A DNA stretch of 64,000 bases from Gammaproteobacteria bacterium (GCA_003331625.1 QOPF01000002.1:163190-227189); one strand, 5' to 3'. Positions 1-8,484 are shown, counted from the first letter of the stretch. The notes: a model not told the origin generated them from the letters alone. Numbers and translations are program-made.

Positions 1-449
1 ATTTTTAATCTATCTCCATAAGCAGTAAAAAGAAGTTCAGGAGTCATCAAAATCATATGAGACATTAAATTCAAAGCAATATTATTCTCATTAATATTTA
101 CAAGATTGTGATCTCCATCTTTCTTAAAAAGCCTCTGTAAGTAATCCAATGAATTGGGGTTGTTTTTTAAACCGGAATCGTCACCAAATCTTAAGTTTAC
201 TTCTCTTGATATAGAATTGTTGTATTGAGAAAGATCGGCATAGGTATTAAGCATCCATGTAGCAGAATCTTTTTCTATTTTATTTAAATGATATAAAACA
301 GATATATATTCATAAATATGTTCCAACTTGAATTTTTCTACTTTTTGCATGCCGCCTATGATTGGTCCAAGAATACTTTTGCCTGTACCCCATAATCCAT
401 CAATAAAAATTATGTCATTTTCTAAGTTGAGCTTTTTTTCTAAAAACAT
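1..449 (-). CDS. P-loop NTPase/sulfotransferase-like protein, C-terminus cut by window edge
   Basis: This is a partial gene: the start codon (ATG at 449) and 149 codons are visible and the stop lies left of the window. A Walker A loop, GLWGTGKS, spans residues 18-25 right after a short hydrophobic strand, as in nucleotide-binding kinases and PAPS-dependent sulfotransferase-like proteins. The rest (helical, charged, with a conserved-looking MSHMILMTPELL stretch) is not a family I recognise. It starts 5 nt after the SDR gene stop on the same strand, so it is the latest visible gene of the glycan operon. A role in transferring or activating a group on a surface sugar is inferred from context only. 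Confidence 0.7.
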   Translation of the reverse strand, partial: MFLEKKLNLENDIIFIDGLWGTGKSILGPIIGGMQKVEKFKLEHIYEYISVLYHLNKIEKDSATWMLNTYADLSQYNNSISREVNLRFGDDSGLKNNPNSLDYLQRLFKKDGDHNLVNINENNIALNLMSHMILMTPELLFTAYGDRLK

Positions 450-454
450 TTTAA

Positions 455-1255
455 TTATTCAAGACCAAAGCCGCCGTCTACCCTAATATCTTGTCCTGTC
501 ATATAAGCTGATAGATCTGAAGCTAAAAATGCAATAACGCCAGAAATGTCCTCTTCTTTAGCCATTCTTCCTAAAGGCGTTTTACTTTCATAACGCTTAA
601 TAAATTTTAAAGGCTGATTTCTTTTTATACCTCCTGGAGATACTGAATTTACTCTGATATCAGGAGATAGTGTTACAGCAAGCCACTTAGTAAGATTTAT
701 TAATCCTGCTTTCGAAGCACCGTATGCAGCAGGATTATAAATAGATGTATTTTTATACATTTTCCAGTCAGGAGCAGATGATCCATAAATTGAGCCAACG
801 TTTATTATGTTGCCTTGTTTTGTTTTTTTTAGATCTGGAGAAAATTTTTGAACTAAGTTAAAAACTGAAAACAAGTTGAGCTCAAAACTTTTTTGCCAAC
901 CTTCTTTCTTTTGATTTTCAAAATTTGTATTCCAGCCTTCTATGTTAGAAGAGCCTGTGTAAGCTGCATTATTTATCATGACATTTAAACCTCCTGCTTT
1001 TTTTATTTCCTTGTAAAGATTATTCACTTCTTTATCGTTTGTTATGTCACAGTTATGATATGAAATTTTTCTGGGATAGGAAGAAAGGAGTTTTTTTAAA
1101 TTTCCATCCGATCCAGTTTCTCTAATATCAACCATATACACTTTAGCTCCAAGCTCTAATAAGTTTTTAGTTAAAGAAAGTCCGAGGCCTCCAGCAGCTC
1201 CAGTAATTAAGATTTTTTTATTATTTAGAGATAGGAAAGGAATGTTTTTTTTCAT
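455..1255 (-). CDS. SDR-family oxidoreductase, PtmA-like, of the nonulosonate locus
   Basis: A 266-residue classical short-chain dehydrogenase. It shows the cofactor motif TGAAGGLG at residues 18-25, the NNAA structural motif at 95-98, catalytic Ser155, and the Tyr178-x3-Lys182 pair in YGASK. The C-terminal VDGGFGLE is typical of the FabG-like branch. NAD(P)-dependent oxidation or reduction of a sugar or sugar nucleotide is likely. PtmA of Campylobacter, an SDR next to the CMP-legionaminate genes, is the closest contextual parallel. The gene lies 3 nt after neuA and 5 nt before the P-loop gene, so it is co-transcribed. The exact substrate cannot be read from sequence; assignment to the glycan pathway rests on neighbours. 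Confidence 0.85.
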   Translation of the reverse strand: MKKNIPFLSLNNKKILITGAAGGLGLSLTKNLLELGAKVYMVDIRETGSDGNLKKLLSSYPRKISYHNCDITNDKEVNNLYKEIKKAGGLNVMINNAAYTGSSNIEGWNTNFENQKKEGWQKSFELNLFSVFNLVQKFSPDLKKTKQGNIINVGSIYGSSAPDWKMYKNTSIYNPAAYGASKAGLINLTKWLAVTLSPDIRVNSVSPGGIKRNQPLKFIKRYESKTPLGRMAKEEDISGVIAFLASDLSAYMTGQDIRVDGGFGLE

Positions 1256-1258
1256 TTT

Positions 1259-1969
1259 TTATCTTTTAATTTTTAATAAAGCTTCAGCTATTTTAAAATC
1301 AATAATGTCATCAATATCAATAGCTCTATGCTTTGGAATTTCTATCTGACCTACTTTCCCAGAAAAAATACTATCATTTTCTAAAACAAATTTAGAGTAT
1401 GCTGCGTAAGCTACAGTAGTCATATCATAAGTTTTTGGAGCATCTTGGCGCCTGAAAACTTTTTTATTTGGTTTATTAATTAACTCGGAGAGATTTTTAT
1501 TATTTTTCCTGACCATATTGAACCATGGATTTCTAAAAGAATCAGACACAGTAATGGCAATATCTATGTCATTTTTGATGAGTTTATTTATGCATCTTTC
1601 AATATCTTTTGAATTCCTTAATGGCGCTGTAGGTGGAATGGAAACCATAATTTCAGGAATTTTATTTTCTGTTTTTTTTAAAAAATTTAGAGCATGCTGC
1701 CAAGCTAACCACTCAGGAGATTTATCTGAAGACAAGTATTTTGGTCTTTTAAATAAAATCTCAGCACCATATTTTTTAGCTTCAGCAGCTATCTTTTCAC
1801 TATCGGTTGATATTATTATTCTATTTATTTTTGATACGGACTTAGCATGGTCTATAGACCAACCCAAAAGAGACTTGCCCGAAAGTTTTTTTAAATTTTT
1901 ATTTTTTAAACCTTTAGAGCCTCCCCTAGCAAAAATAAAACCGTATACTTCTTTTCTGTTATGAGTCAT
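1259..1969 (-). CDS. neuA: CMP-nonulosonate (acylneuraminate) cytidylyltransferase, NeuA/LegF/PtmB family
   Basis: A 236-residue nucleotidyltransferase that activates a nonulosonic acid with CTP to give the CMP-sugar used by glycosyltransferases. The N-terminal signature FARGGSKG (13-20) followed by KNKN (22-25) is the CTP-binding loop of CMP-Neu5Ac synthetases. A PPTAPLR segment near 112 and the metal-binding DIDD near 218 are also typical. Its start overlaps the end of the upstream oxidoreductase by 11 nt. With neuB in the same operon, the product is probably a CMP-legionaminate- or pseudaminate-type sugar rather than sialic acid. The exact sugar is inferred from the acetamidino genes nearby. 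Confidence 0.9.
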   Translation of the reverse strand: MTHNRKEVYGFIFARGGSKGLKNKNLKKLSGKSLLGWSIDHAKSVSKINRIIISTDSEKIAAEAKKYGAEILFKRPKYLSSDKSPEWLAWQHALNFLKKTENKIPEIMVSIPPTAPLRNSKDIERCINKLIKNDIDIAITVSDSFRNPWFNMVRKNNKNLSELINKPNKKVFRRQDAPKTYDMTTVAYAAYSKFVLENDSIFSGKVGQIEIPKHRAIDIDDIIDFKIAEALLKIKR

Positions 1970-2960
1970 TTATTGAAATTCTTTTTCCAGAAAGAGATGA
2001 TGATTTCTTAGCAGCCTTAATGATTTTCATTATTTTTAGAGACTCATGCAAACTTTTTGTTGAATGATGGTTGTTAATTATTTTTTTAAAAAAATATTCC
2101 CACTGTATTTCATATGTATCACTTATCTTTTGGTCAGAAATAAATATATTTTCCCAATTTTGTTTTTCTAAATTCCATTTCTGAATTCTGCTTGGTTCTG
2201 CTTGCCACCTTAAGGAAGATTTTTCTCCAATTATTGTCATTTCTCTAGTTTTATTTCGCCTAATGAAATCAAGATAGAGATTAATAATAGCAGGGTTATC
2301 TGATTTTGTTCCCATCATTAAAGATGCCGAATCCTCAACATCTATTTTTAATTTGCTTATTGTCGCCATGTGTGAGTTTACCCAAGATATCTCTCCAAAA
2401 AGCCAATTTAAATAATCAATTTCGTGACTAAGCTCCAAAACTACTCCACCTCCCAATTTATTAGATGCTGAAACAGTTTTTTCATAATTTGATGATCTCC
2501 AATCAGGTAAATACTGACCACTTTCACAGTGTACCGAATAAATTTTTCCTATAATTTTGTTATTTATTAATCTCTTAAGTTCAATCAAAGTTTCTAAAAA
2601 CCTTAAATTGTATCCAACTAAAACATGTATTTTTGATAATTCAACTTGTTTTATAAAAGTCTTAATCCCAATACTCCTGTCAGTAAGAGGTTTTTCAATA
2701 AAAATATTGCTTTTCATCTCTAATGCTTTTTTTGCGTAAAACAGGTGCATTGAGGATGGGTTAGAAATAACAGTTAGATTTGGAATAAACTTTGATATCT
2801 TATTTTCTGGTAATAAAGAACTTTTTGATAATTCTGTATGATTTTTACTATTTTTTGTTTTAAGAACTTTGACTTCAGCCTCAGGGAATCTTTTTTTTAA
2901 GTATTTAAAGTGTCTTTTGCCTATAGAACCAAAACCAATAATTAATATTTTATTTATCAT
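1959..2960 (-). CDS. Gfo/Idh/MocA-family oxidoreductase, PtmF-like
   Basis: A 333-residue NAD(P)-dependent sugar oxidoreductase. The Rossmann glycine motif GFGSIG is at 9-14, and the family hallmark EKPL starts at Glu89 with Lys90 as the usual catalytic lysine. A second conserved block with His179 and Asp182 (SHEIDYLNW) fits the Gfo/Idh/MocA C-terminal domain. It lies between the HisF-like gene (5 nt gap) and neuA (11 nt overlap). Campylobacter legionaminate loci also pair such an oxidoreductase (PtmF) with an SDR (PtmA) and a CMP-sugar synthetase, so the trio may work on one precursor. The reaction is not determined by the sequence. Confidence 0.85.
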   Translation of the reverse strand: MINKILIIGFGSIGKRHFKYLKKRFPEAEVKVLKTKNSKNHTELSKSSLLPENKISKFIPNLTVISNPSSMHLFYAKKALEMKSNIFIEKPLTDRSIGIKTFIKQVELSKIHVLVGYNLRFLETLIELKRLINNKIIGKIYSVHCESGQYLPDWRSSNYEKTVSASNKLGGGVVLELSHEIDYLNWLFGEISWVNSHMATISKLKIDVEDSASLMMGTKSDNPAIINLYLDFIRRNKTREMTIIGEKSSLRWQAEPSRIQKWNLEKQNWENIFISDQKISDTYEIQWEYFFKKIINNHHSTKSLHESLKIMKIIKAAKKSSSLSGKRISINDS

Positions 2961-2965
2961 TATAT

Positions 2966-3748
2966 TTATTCAATTGCATCTTGGCTTTTCCATTTTGCAA
3001 GAGAAAAGCCTTCCTTTAAAAGATTCATTCTTGCTTCTTTGAGACCATCGCCAACAAAATTAAATAAATTTGCTGTAGCTGTAGCATCAACTTTGCTCGA
3101 TGACATTCCTTGAGAGAGATGAGATGAGTTACCAACACCGCCGGCTAATATAATCGGAATTTTGTTTTCAGATGGTAATAATTCTAAAAGATCTAGGTCA
3201 AATCCCTGCCCGGTTCCATCTTGATCAATAGAGTTCAAATATATTTCTCCTACAAATCCAGAATTAATCAAATCTTGAATTAGATTTATTTCTTCTATTT
3301 TTTTAGATCCAGATTGAGTGAAGATTTCATATTTCGAATTTTTTTTAATATCTAATGAACCTACAATACATTGTTGTCCAAATTCTTTTGAAAGATCTTG
3401 TATGAGTTTGAAATCCTCAAACAAAGCAGTATTTAAAACAATCTTATCTGCTCCTGACCTTAATATTTTTCTGGCATCTTGCATGCTTCTTATGCCTCCT
3501 CCAGAAGATATAGGAACAAAACAACCGTATGAAATCTCTTTTAAAATATCGCAAAATTTATCAATGCTTCTGTCCTTTCTAGAAACATCTAAAACAATGA
3601 GCTCATCAATATAAAAAGAAATTTTTTGAAAATCATAATTTCTTTTTAACCACTCAAGATCTCCTACTTTTTGAAGCCTGAAATTTCTACTTAACATGAA
3701 ATTTCCAGAATCATGTAACAAAGTAAATATTAGTCTTTTTTTTAGCAC
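2966..3748 (-). CDS. HisF-like cyclase paralogue of the acetamidino sugar-modification triad
   Basis: A 260-residue (beta/alpha)8 barrel of the HisF family, starting at a GTG codon. It keeps the second catalytic Asp (Asp133 in SLDIKK), the phosphate-binding glycines (SSGGGIRS near 81) and the SIDQDGTG block near 173. The first catalytic Asp of true HisF (Asp11 in CLDV) is Leu11 here, within FTLLHD. That substitution is the pattern of HisF proteins acting with WbpG/PseA amidotransferases in surface-sugar acetamidino formation. The HisH-like partner and the amidotransferase lie directly upstream in the operon, 4 nt and 2 nt apart. Ammonia delivery or channelling is the likely role; histidine synthesis is unlikely. 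Confidence 0.85.
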   Translation of the reverse strand: MLKKRLIFTLLHDSGNFMLSRNFRLQKVGDLEWLKRNYDFQKISFYIDELIVLDVSRKDRSIDKFCDILKEISYGCFVPISSGGGIRSMQDARKILRSGADKIVLNTALFEDFKLIQDLSKEFGQQCIVGSLDIKKNSKYEIFTQSGSKKIEEINLIQDLINSGFVGEIYLNSIDQDGTGQGFDLDLLELLPSENKIPIILAGGVGNSSHLSQGMSSSKVDATATANLFNFVGDGLKEARMNLLKEGFSLAKWKSQDAIE

Positions 3749-3752
3749 TTAC

Positions 3753-4376
3753 TCAGATTTCTAAAAAGTTCTTTAAAAGTTGAAGTCCATTTGTTTGACT
3801 TTTCTCTGGATGGAATTGAGTAGCAAAAATATTATCTCTCTCATAAGCAGCTGTGAATTTTATCCCATACTCACATTTTGCTTCTATTAAGTTAACCTCT
3901 TTATGAAATAAGTGGTAAGAATGCACGAAATAAAAATCTGAATTATTATCAATGTGATTACCCAAAATAGATTTTTTATCGAAGCTTACTGTATTGAAAC
4001 CAATGTGAGGAAGCTTCAATTTTTCATTATCAGGAATGATCATTCTCTTTACACGTCCATCAATAAATCCTAAGCCTTTTGAAAATCCATCCTCTTCGCC
4101 TTCTGAAGCAAAAAGCTGCATGCCTAAACAAATACCTAAAATATTCTTTTGTTTTTCAAGGACAGATTCTTTAAGTACGTCAATAAAACCATTATTGTTC
4201 AAAGAAGACATTGCTTTTTTAAAAGAGCCAACTCCAGGAAGAATAATTGAATCAGCTTTTAGAATTTCAGATGGATTGTTAGATATTTCTACAGGAAAAT
4301 TAAGGTACTTTATAGCGTTTAGTACAGAAAATAAATTTCCCATACCGTAATCTAGAATTACAGTTTTTTTTTTCAT
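3753..4376 (-). CDS. HisH-like glutamine amidotransferase of the acetamidino triad
   Basis: A 207-residue class I glutaminase with an intact catalytic triad: Cys83 (GICLGMQ), His189 and Glu191 (FHPE). It should release ammonia from glutamine for its HisF-like partner. By position it belongs to the surface-sugar amidotransferase set, not to a his operon: the flanking genes are the HisF-like gene (4 nt gap) and the PP-loop amidotransferase (2 nt gap). The family is shared with histidine biosynthesis, so the sequence alone does not exclude a dual role. The altered HisF partner makes a dedicated glycan role more likely. Confidence 0.87.
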   Translation of the reverse strand: MKKKTVILDYGMGNLFSVLNAIKYLNFPVEISNNPSEILKADSIILPGVGSFKKAMSSLNNNGFIDVLKESVLEKQKNILGICLGMQLFASEGEEDGFSKGLGFIDGRVKRMIIPDNEKLKLPHIGFNTVSFDKKSILGNHIDNNSDFYFVHSYHLFHKEVNLIEAKCEYGIKFTAAYERDNIFATQFHPEKSQTNGLQLLKNFLEI

Positions 4377-4378
4377 TT

Positions 4379-5494
4379 TTAAGCTACTTTAAACTTTGGC
4401 CGCCAGAAACCTTCTATTTTTTCAAATATTTCCTTGTTAGCCCATTTATCTAAAACAGCATCAAATTCATCTTGAGACATTTTGTAGTAATTTAAAAAAG
4501 TATCCATATGCTCATCTGGAAATTGCCCGTCGTACAAGTTAACTAAATTCACAGCCTGAGATCTACTCATAGCTCCCCTTCTTATTTCTATTGATGCATC
4601 TTGGTTTGCTCTTCCAAATCCATATTTTAAATACATAAGATAAGTATGAAGAGAATATAAAGCTTGATCGTTCTGAGAAAAGTTAGTAAAAGTTCCAGAA
4701 TTTGTTTCATCGGATTCTTTTAATCCACAATGTTCTTTTGCTACTAAGTAATTACGATAGGGATCCCAATTTTCAAAATAGGACCAGTGAGTTAATTTTA
4801 TTTTTTCTGCTGACTTAGATATTTCAGGAAACTTAAAAAAATTTAGATCTTTATTTTTCAATTCTTTAGAATTAAAAACTTTTTCATATCCTCCTTCAAG
4901 GTATATTCTCTTCATATATTCAATGTTGAAAATAGGATTTTTATTTGTTTCCTCACTTCCTCCATATTCGATCTCACCATCTTCGCCATAAAAAATTAAA
5001 TCAATTCCCATTTTTATAGCCATTGTAATTGGCGCAGATTGAATCGCTATCAACCATCCATAATAAGGAAACCCCATTTTTTCAAACCCTAATTTATTTA
5101 AAAGTCTCATTGTTTCATTCTCTGGATTAATAGATATATGACTATATCCGCTATCAATGAAAGATTTAAGATTTTCATCTCCTAATGGCAAAGATAAAGG
5201 GGGTGTTACTGTAAGGCACAAAGGATTCATGTTGTATTTATGTTTTAAATTATAAGCAACATAAGAGCCGTCTTTCCCTCCGCTGCAGGGAACTAAACAA
5301 TCGAATTCTCTCTTATTAGATCTATGATCATTAAGTAAATTATTGAGTTCATTTTGTCTAGCTTTCCAATCTAGCGATTTTTTTTTCTCCATCCATCTAC
5401 AGGCATTACAAAAACCTCTTTCATCAAAAGAAATTCTATTTCTTGTAGACATTGCTAAGCAATTTGAGCACCACTTGAGACTGGAGGAGATCAT
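4379..5494 (-). CDS. N-acetyl sugar amidotransferase, PseA/WbpG/PtmG family
   Basis: A 371-residue PP-loop ATP pyrophosphatase. The ATP-binding motif SGGKDG is at 71-76. Two N-terminal CxxC pairs (Cys9/Cys12 and Cys29/Cys32) look like a zinc knuckle, as in the WbpG/PseA family. These enzymes convert an N-acetyl group on a sugar to an acetamidino group using ammonia from HisH/HisF-type partners. Examples are Pseudomonas B-band O antigen and Campylobacter flagellar pseudaminate and legionaminate. Both partners follow immediately. The aminotransferase gene lies 43 nt upstream. The expected product is an acetamidino-bearing nonulosonic acid, inferred from neuB and neuA nearby. Confidence 0.88.
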   Translation of the reverse strand: MISSSLKWCSNCLAMSTRNRISFDERGFCNACRWMEKKKSLDWKARQNELNNLLNDHRSNKREFDCLVPCSGGKDGSYVAYNLKHKYNMNPLCLTVTPPLSLPLGDENLKSFIDSGYSHISINPENETMRLLNKLGFEKMGFPYYGWLIAIQSAPITMAIKMGIDLIFYGEDGEIEYGGSEETNKNPIFNIEYMKRIYLEGGYEKVFNSKELKNKDLNFFKFPEISKSAEKIKLTHWSYFENWDPYRNYLVAKEHCGLKESDETNSGTFTNFSQNDQALYSLHTYLMYLKYGFGRANQDASIEIRRGAMSRSQAVNLVNLYDGQFPDEHMDTFLNYYKMSQDEFDAVLDKWANKEIFEKIEGFWRPKFKVA

Positions 5495-5537
5495 ATAATA
5501 ACTTTTTTGAAATTAATTTTTAAATTTAATTTTACAG

Positions 5538-6974
5538 TTAATCAATGCATCTATGAATAGCTATTACTAATCTATCACACACAAATTGAATTTCTTCGTT
5601 AGTCATATTTATAGATGTTGGAAGAGATATTCCCCTTTCTGAGAAACTTATTGAATTTGTTAATGAGTACTTAGGTTTATATTTAATATATGGAGGCATT
5701 AAATGCAAAGGATTAAATGTTGGTCTAACTTCTATATCGCTTTTAGTAAGAATTGAAATTATCTTATCTCTATACATTGAAATGGATTCATCTAATAGAA
5801 CTGTATATAGCCAAAAAGAATTTTTAATATTTTTACCATCTTTTGGAAGAATAAGTTTATCAAAAGTTGATAAGTAGCTATCATATTTTTTTGCTATTTC
5901 TCTTTTTCTTTTTACAAAGAAATCTATTTTTTCCATTTGTGCAACTCCAACTGCAGATTGTAAATTTGTTAATCTATAATTGAAGCCCACTTCTTCATGC
6001 CAGTACCTTTTATTCTGAGACATTCCATGATCTCTTAATTTTTTTGCAAAATTTAAGTGTTTTTTTCTTTTAAATTGAAGCATGCCTCCTTCACCTGTAG
6101 AAATTGTTTTATTCCCAAAAAAACTAAAAGTTGCCGCGTCTCCGACTATGCCAACATGTTTATCTTTATAGAAAGTTCCTAAAGCTTCAGCACAATCCTC
6201 GATAACATACAATCCATGTTTTTTTGCAATTTTTAAGATTTTTTCCATGTTAGCTGAATACCCATACAAATGAACAGCGATGATTGCCTTAGTTTTTTTT
6301 GTAATATTTTTTTCAATCAAAGTGCTATCTATAGTCATATCTCTTTTATTTACATCAATGATTACTGGCTTTGCACCTGAATAAATAACAGCATTTATAA
6401 CTGCCGCAAATGTAAAATCTGGAATTATTACTTCATCACCTTCGCCAATTCCTAAAGCGCAAATTGATAGATGTAAAGCGGAGGTTCCATTTGAAACTGC
6501 TAAGGTATTGGGGCAAGAAGAATATTTACTAAAAATTTTTTCAAATTTAGTCACGAATGACCCTTGAGAAGATATCCATCCAGTTTCTATGCATTCTGTT
6601 AAATATTTTTTTTCATTTCCATTAAAAAGGGGCTGAACTAATGGAATATTATGATATGTTTTATTATTAACTGTACTTACTATGTTTCCTTTCTCATCAA
6701 TTATTGGAATGAATTTATATTTTTCTAAAGATGTTTGAATTTTATTTGCACTTGTTCCGAGTGGAAGACTAAAAAAATTCTTATTCATTATTTTTTTTAC
6801 TTTATCATCAAGCAAAATTCCCTTTACAAGACCTCTTCTTATATCTCCATCTGTCATAATCCCAACCAGCACATTTTTTTGAAAAACATAACAAACTCCG
6901 TATCCATCTTCATTCATTAAATTCAAAGCATCTTTTAAAATTGCATTGGAATCAATTGATGTTATTTTATTCAT
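5538..6974 (-). CDS. CBS-domain pair fused to DegT/DnrJ/EryC1 sugar aminotransferase (LegC-like)
   Basis: A 478-residue fusion. Residues 1-105 form a CBS pair (first repeat with TDGDIRRG at 41-48, second with IPIIDEKGNIVS near 89-100). Residues about 110-478 form a PLP-dependent sugar aminotransferase with Asp260 (IEDCAEALG) and the PLP lysine Lys289 (FFGNKT). Ordinary family members are about 370-390 residues and lack CBS domains. The aminotransferase should aminate a keto-sugar nucleotide, as LegC/PseC do. CBS domains bind adenine nucleotides and may regulate it. In Campylobacter the CBS domain is instead on PtmE, a sugar nucleotidyltransferase. The start overlaps the isomerase gene stop by 4 nt. 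Confidence 0.87.
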   Translation of the reverse strand: MNKITSIDSNAILKDALNLMNEDGYGVCYVFQKNVLVGIMTDGDIRRGLVKGILLDDKVKKIMNKNFFSLPLGTSANKIQTSLEKYKFIPIIDEKGNIVSTVNNKTYHNIPLVQPLFNGNEKKYLTECIETGWISSQGSFVTKFEKIFSKYSSCPNTLAVSNGTSALHLSICALGIGEGDEVIIPDFTFAAVINAVIYSGAKPVIIDVNKRDMTIDSTLIEKNITKKTKAIIAVHLYGYSANMEKILKIAKKHGLYVIEDCAEALGTFYKDKHVGIVGDAATFSFFGNKTISTGEGGMLQFKRKKHLNFAKKLRDHGMSQNKRYWHEEVGFNYRLTNLQSAVGVAQMEKIDFFVKRKREIAKKYDSYLSTFDKLILPKDGKNIKNSFWLYTVLLDESISMYRDKIISILTKSDIEVRPTFNPLHLMPPYIKYKPKYSLTNSISFSERGISLPTSINMTNEEIQFVCDRLVIAIHRCID

Positions 6975-7840
6975 TTTCTTTTGGATTGATTTATATTTTC
7001 AATTGAGTTTTCAACCAGACTTTTCTGTATCTTGAGTTCTTCAACAGACGTATTGTAGATTTCTAAAGTAAAAAATTTAACTTTAGTTTTGAGATCTTTC
7101 CAAAACCAACTTGTTTCTTTTAAAGATTTATTTTGATCTGATAGCCCGTTGTTTTCACTCAAATGATATGCAGAAATTTCTTGGAAAAGATTTTTATGCC
7201 CTTCCTCTAAATCAAAACCCAGTGAATTTGAGCTTACTTTTAAATGCGCGACATCTAAAAGAAATCCTATATCGGAAGGAAGCATACTCATTATTTCTTT
7301 TATTTCTTTAGGATTTGTAAAAAGAAGAGGATCATCTTGAAAATGTTCTATATTTTTTTTTGAAATGACATTGTTTTCAATCATGAGCTGTACATTGATT
7401 TTTTTAGCTTCTTCATGTAAAAATTTGACTCTTTTTAAAAATAAATCGGTAGCTTCTTCTCTAGAAATTAGAGAATTCTTATTAATTTTCTTTCCTAATT
7501 CGTTTACTTTAGGATCAAGTCTAAATCCTGCATGAAAAGCAAAAATTTTACTTCCTATTTTTGAGCATAAGTCTATTGATTTTTTGACATGATTAATACT
7601 CAAGGATGATATTTCTTCGTCTTTAGAAGCTAAGTTAAATACAAAAGGTACCTTTGCAGGAGGATAGTAATTATGAATCTGAATATCTAAAGTTTTAGGT
7701 AATTCCTTAATTTCCCTTCTAAAGTTTTTAGAATAAATCCCACCTGAGAGTTCTATTTTATTAATTCCACTTTCATGAAATTCTAAAGCAGCACTTGTAG
7801 CAGTTTTATTTTTAATACCTCCTGTTGAAATGTAAATCAT
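6971..7840 (-). CDS. Sugar phosphate isomerase/epimerase-like TIM barrel (AP-endonuclease 2 superfamily)
   Basis: A 289-residue protein with the layout of xylose-isomerase-like TIM barrels. Candidate metal ligands lie in FHAGF, the IENN glutamate, DVAH, the AYHLSEN histidine and TLEIY, in the usual order along the barrel. It overlaps the acetyltransferase gene by 4 nt upstream and the CBS-aminotransferase by 4 nt downstream, so translation is probably coupled. It may isomerise or epimerise a sugar precursor. No substrate can be assigned, and its place in a nonulosonate operon is not part of the textbook pathway. Confidence 0.8.
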   Translation of the reverse strand: MIYISTGGIKNKTATSAALEFHESGINKIELSGGIYSKNFRREIKELPKTLDIQIHNYYPPAKVPFVFNLASKDEEISSLSINHVKKSIDLCSKIGSKIFAFHAGFRLDPKVNELGKKINKNSLISREEATDLFLKRVKFLHEEAKKINVQLMIENNVISKKNIEHFQDDPLLFTNPKEIKEIMSMLPSDIGFLLDVAHLKVSSNSLGFDLEEGHKNLFQEISAYHLSENNGLSDQNKSLKETSWFWKDLKTKVKFFTLEIYNTSVEELKIQKSLVENSIENINQSKRK

Positions 7841-8484
7841 ATTTCTCTTTTAAATTTAGCAGGAACGCCAACGTATAAACATTTTTTCTTATCTATGCTG
7901 TTTAGCAATATTGAACCCGCTCCTAAAATTGAATGCTCTGATATTAATAAGTTATCTTTTATTACGGATCCCGCTCCGATGAAGCAGTTATTTTTAATGG
8001 TTACTCTTCCAGCAATTGTTGATCCGGGAGCAATATGACAATTATTCTCAATAATTGTTTCATGATCAATAATTGAGCCTGTGTTAATAATGTTATTGTC
8101 GCCTATTTTTGATAAAACGCCTAAATAGGAATTCGGACATATTATATTTCCTTCTCCAATTTCTGAATTTCTTTCTATAATTGCTTTGTCACTAATTAAT
8201 GAGGGGCATGAAATATTGATTTCATTTAATTTTTTCCACCATACTTCTCTTTTTTTGTTATCTCCTATTGCTAAATAAAAATCAAAGCTTTTTTTATTAT
8301 AAGCTTCAAAATTGTTATCAATTTTTTCTACATTGATGTTTAGTATTTTTTTTTCTTTTGGTTCTGAAAAGTCCAATATTTTAATAAATTCATATTTTTT
8401 TTGAGATATTAACATTGAAGCAATGACTCTACAGTGACCTCCAGCACCAATGATTACAGCATTTTTTTTATTTTTTTGGCTCAT
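7837..8484 (-). CDS. PglD/NeuD-type sugar O- or N-acetyltransferase
   Basis: A 215-residue acyltransferase. It has an N-terminal Rossmann-like substrate domain (VIIGAGGHCR, residues 10-19) and a C-terminal left-handed beta-helix with repeated hexapeptides (for example IGEGNI, IGDNNI, IENNCH, IKNNCF). Catalytic His is expected in the IIDHE segment near 138. PglD, NeuD and LegH/PseH-like enzymes of this family transfer acetyl from acetyl-CoA to amino- or hydroxy-sugars. It follows neuB with a 17 nt overlap. N-acetylation of the amino group made by the neighbouring aminotransferase is the most economical reading. Confidence 0.87.
   Translation of the reverse strand: MSQKNKKNAVIIGAGGHCRVIASMLISQKKYEFIKILDFSEPKEKKILNINVEKIDNNFEAYNKKSFDFYLAIGDNKKREVWWKKLNEINISCPSLISDKAIIERNSEIGEGNIICPNSYLGVLSKIGDNNIINTGSIIDHETIIENNCHIAPGSTIAGRVTIKNNCFIGAGSVIKDNLLISEHSILGAGSILLNSIDKKKCLYVGVPAKFKREI

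Noticed and set aside
1518..1964. A 148-codon plus-strand open frame over neuA
   Set aside because: It is the antisense of a well-supported CMP-sugar synthetase in a minus-strand operon, with no upstream signal.
2966..4376. The HisF/HisH pair read as histidine biosynthesis genes
   Set aside because: Leu replaces catalytic Asp11 in HisF, the other his genes are absent, and the PseA/WbpG amidotransferase is adjacent.
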